Made by a program: the position numbers and the translations under genes. Of a stretch of DNA of 8,005 nt, positions 7,262 through 8,005 are shown piece after piece (the first letter of the stretch is position 1; each line of letters begins with the position of its first letter). The notes under the pieces were generated by a model, which searched no databases, was not told where the DNA came from, and worked only from the letters and a program-made list of their open reading frames with translations. This stretch comes from JAQICX01 sp964441455 (GTDB lineage Bacteria > Verrucomicrobiota > Kiritimatiellia > JAQICX01), in assembly GCA_964441455.1 (NCBI GenBank), contig CAYTUX010000168.1:1-8005 (forward strand). The letters are read 5' to 3'.

Positions 7262-7346
7262 TCGCAACGATCGCAAAGATCGCAAAGAAGAAAGATTAAG
7301 AAAGAAGATTTGACTACCACGAAAGGCACGAAAAGACACGAAAAAA
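7262..7346 (+). repeat. Short tandem motifs: TCGCAAAGA x3 and CACGAAA x3
   Basis: Three head-to-tail 9-mers lie at 7262-7270 (TCGCAACGA), 7271-7279 and 7280-7288 (both TCGCAAAGA). After a purine-rich spacer come CACGAAAGG (7318-7326), CACGAAAAGA (7327-7336) and CACGAAAAAA (7337-7346). The stretch is strongly purine-biased on this strand. I recall similar CGCAAAG / CACGAAA strings in intergenic DNA of several PVC and Bacteroidota genomes, but cannot verify that here. No ORF or gene is associated in this window. Confidence 0.65.
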
Positions 7347-7390
7347 AGAATCCACCTCCGCCCTACGGGAACTACTGCGAGACAAAAAGA

Positions 7391-7490
7391 ATGCGTTGCC
7401 ATTAACCCAGCTATTATAAGACTAAAAGCTACTAGTTATTGACTATTAGTTATGTACTGCTATAGTAGCTGGGTTTATGGAACAACGCAT
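7391..7490. repeat. 100-bp palindromic element with long terminal inverted repeats
   Basis: The left arm 7391-7413 (ATGCGTTGCC...CCCAGCTA) is the reverse complement of the right arm 7466-7490 (TAGCTGGG...CAACGCAT), with one substitution and a 2-nt insertion on the right. Pairing continues imperfectly inwards (TATTATAAG-type sequence against the complement of CTGCTATAG). The central part carries TAGTTAT twice (7433-7439, 7447-7453). No T-tract follows, so it is not a standard terminator. It looks like a MITE-like or hairpin repeat. The inner motif AACCCAGCTAYTA is shared with the element at 11-75. No target duplication is obvious at the borders. Confidence 0.7.
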
Positions 7491-7549
7491 ACTGACTATC
7501 GTGTTGGAATCAAAAAGTTATGTGTAGTTTTTTTATGGTAATTAATTTT

Positions 7550-7583
7550 GCAAGTAGGGCTTTACTTGACTGATGAAACTTGC
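7550..7583. other. Mutually exclusive small hairpins
   Basis: CAAGTA (7551-7556) can pair with TACTTG (7563-7568) around a 6-nt loop. Alternatively GCAAGT (7550-7555) can pair with ACTTGC (7578-7583). The two pairings share the same 5' strand. Short stems in AT-rich DNA could be fortuitous. Confidence 0.25.
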
Positions 7584-7587
7584 TGGC

Positions 7588-7624
7588 ATGCATCGTTCCA
7601 TAAGCTTTGCTTATGGCGATGCAT
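7588..7624. repeat. Strong 16-bp hairpin
   Basis: ATGCATCG (7588-7595) pairs with CGATGCAT (7617-7624), and CCATAAGC (7598-7605) with GCTTATGG (7609-7616). The loop is TTT, and a 2-nt bulge (7596-7597) lies on one side only. All 16 pairs are canonical. There is no downstream U-tract on either strand, so a terminator role is unsupported; a REP-like element or the foot of a structured RNA is more plausible. Confidence 0.6.
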
Positions 7625-7707
7625 ATCTTGGAGCAATGCGACTTTCGTATAATTTCGTGCTACAACCATTCATTTTCTTGTTTATTGCCATTTCGCTACG
7701 CTCCATT

Positions 7708-7726
7708 GCTTTAGGCATGCTAAAGC
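7708..7726. other. 7-bp perfect hairpin with palindromic core
   Basis: GCTTTAG (7708-7714) pairs exactly with CTAAAGC (7720-7726) around GCATG. It sits just after TTTCGCTACGCTCC, a string that looks like degenerate intergenic repeat DNA. No gene or T-tract adjoins it. Confidence 0.4.
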
Positions 7727-7865
7727 CTCTTACCCTGCGGTCGTTTGATCGTTTATCTTTCATCACTTTTCTAACATTTTTATTATCAAGAACTTACAAG
7801 ACAATCTCACAGATGTCAACTTTTCGTTTTTTTGCCTTCCAATGCTTCACTTTTGCCAGATCTAC

Positions 7866-7913
7866 GCCCCCGCCCTCATTTGATATGTATAAACACTCAA
7901 ATAAGGGCTGGGC
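7866..7913. repeat. Hairpin with 12-bp inner and 4-bp outer arms
   Basis: GCCCTCATTTGA (7872-7883) and TCAAATAAGGGC (7897-7908) are reverse complements except for one position, with a 13-nt loop. GCCC (7866-7869) and GGGC (7910-7913) extend the stem across a small internal loop. No gene or T-tract is attached. Confidence 0.5.
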
Positions 7914-7950
7914 TAAGTTCAGGCATTACTATTCTGCAATTCAGCGGCTC

Positions 7951-8000
7951 AAGTACTGCCGGAACTCAGCGAGGTACGAGCGTGGATCCGGCAATTACTT
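7951..8000. repeat. Inverted repeat at the right window edge
   Basis: AAGTA (7951-7955) pairs with TACTT (7996-8000), and TGCCGGA (7957-7963) with TCCGGCA (7987-7993), separated by small internal bulges. The 23-nt centre (7964-7986) is relatively GC-rich, unlike the AT-rich flanks. It may be the start of another repeat continuing beyond the window. Confidence 0.5.
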
Positions 8001-8005
8001 AAACT

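Noticed and set aside
7198..7346. CRISPR array
   Set aside because: The repeats are only 9-12 nt, without regular 25-40-nt spacers, and there are no cas genes.
7611..7763. 50-codon minus-strand ORF beginning MKDKRSNDRR
   Set aside because: There is no good ribosome binding site, it overlaps two hairpins, and no recognisable domain is present. It is not reported as a gene.
7810..7845. Possible minus-strand promoter (TTGACA then TAAGTT with 17-nt spacing)
   Set aside because: The -10 box matches the consensus poorly and no supported gene lies downstream.

Overview
The window is AT-rich bacterial DNA with one run of four same-strand (+) genes flanked and interrupted by non-coding DNA rich in inverted repeats. 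An LptF/LptG-type lipopolysaccharide-export permease points to a diderm (LPS-bearing) bacterium. A DUF2723-like membrane protein fused to a long TPR tail, together with short tandem motifs of the CGCAAAG / CACGAAA type, is reminiscent of the PVC superphylum, perhaps Lentisphaerota. That placement is an inference from recalled genome style, not a measured result.

Layout. Positions 1-547 hold no gene. They contain a candidate folded RNA or repeat (2-127), small competing hairpins (134-217), a 102-nt BIME-like pair of GTAG-type REP palindromes (288-389) and a plausible sigma70-type promoter (444-472). Positions 548-1642 encode the LptF/LptG permease. Positions 1643-2027 are non-coding and carry a long imperfect hairpin (1792-1964, with weaker outer pairing to 1785-1977). 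Positions 2028-5171 encode a 1047-residue membrane + TPR protein. Its stop codon directly abuts the start of thiD (5172-5960), which is followed after a short gap by a TRAM / Fe-S / SAM RNA m5U methyltransferase of the RlmD/RumA type (5978-7216). Positions 7217-8005 hold no convincing gene. They contain short direct and tandem repeats, a 100-bp palindrome (7391-7490) and four further hairpins.

How the genes fit together. The TPR protein, thiD and the methyltransferase look like one transcription unit by spacing (0 and 17 nt), but their functions are unrelated: envelope/glycan, thiamine biosynthesis and rRNA modification. The permease is separated from them by the long hairpin. I see no defence locus, CRISPR array, integrase or intact transposase. 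The unusual content is the dense set of inverted repeats. One motif, CCCAGCTAYTA, occurs as paired arms near both ends of the window and as a single arm between the first two genes.
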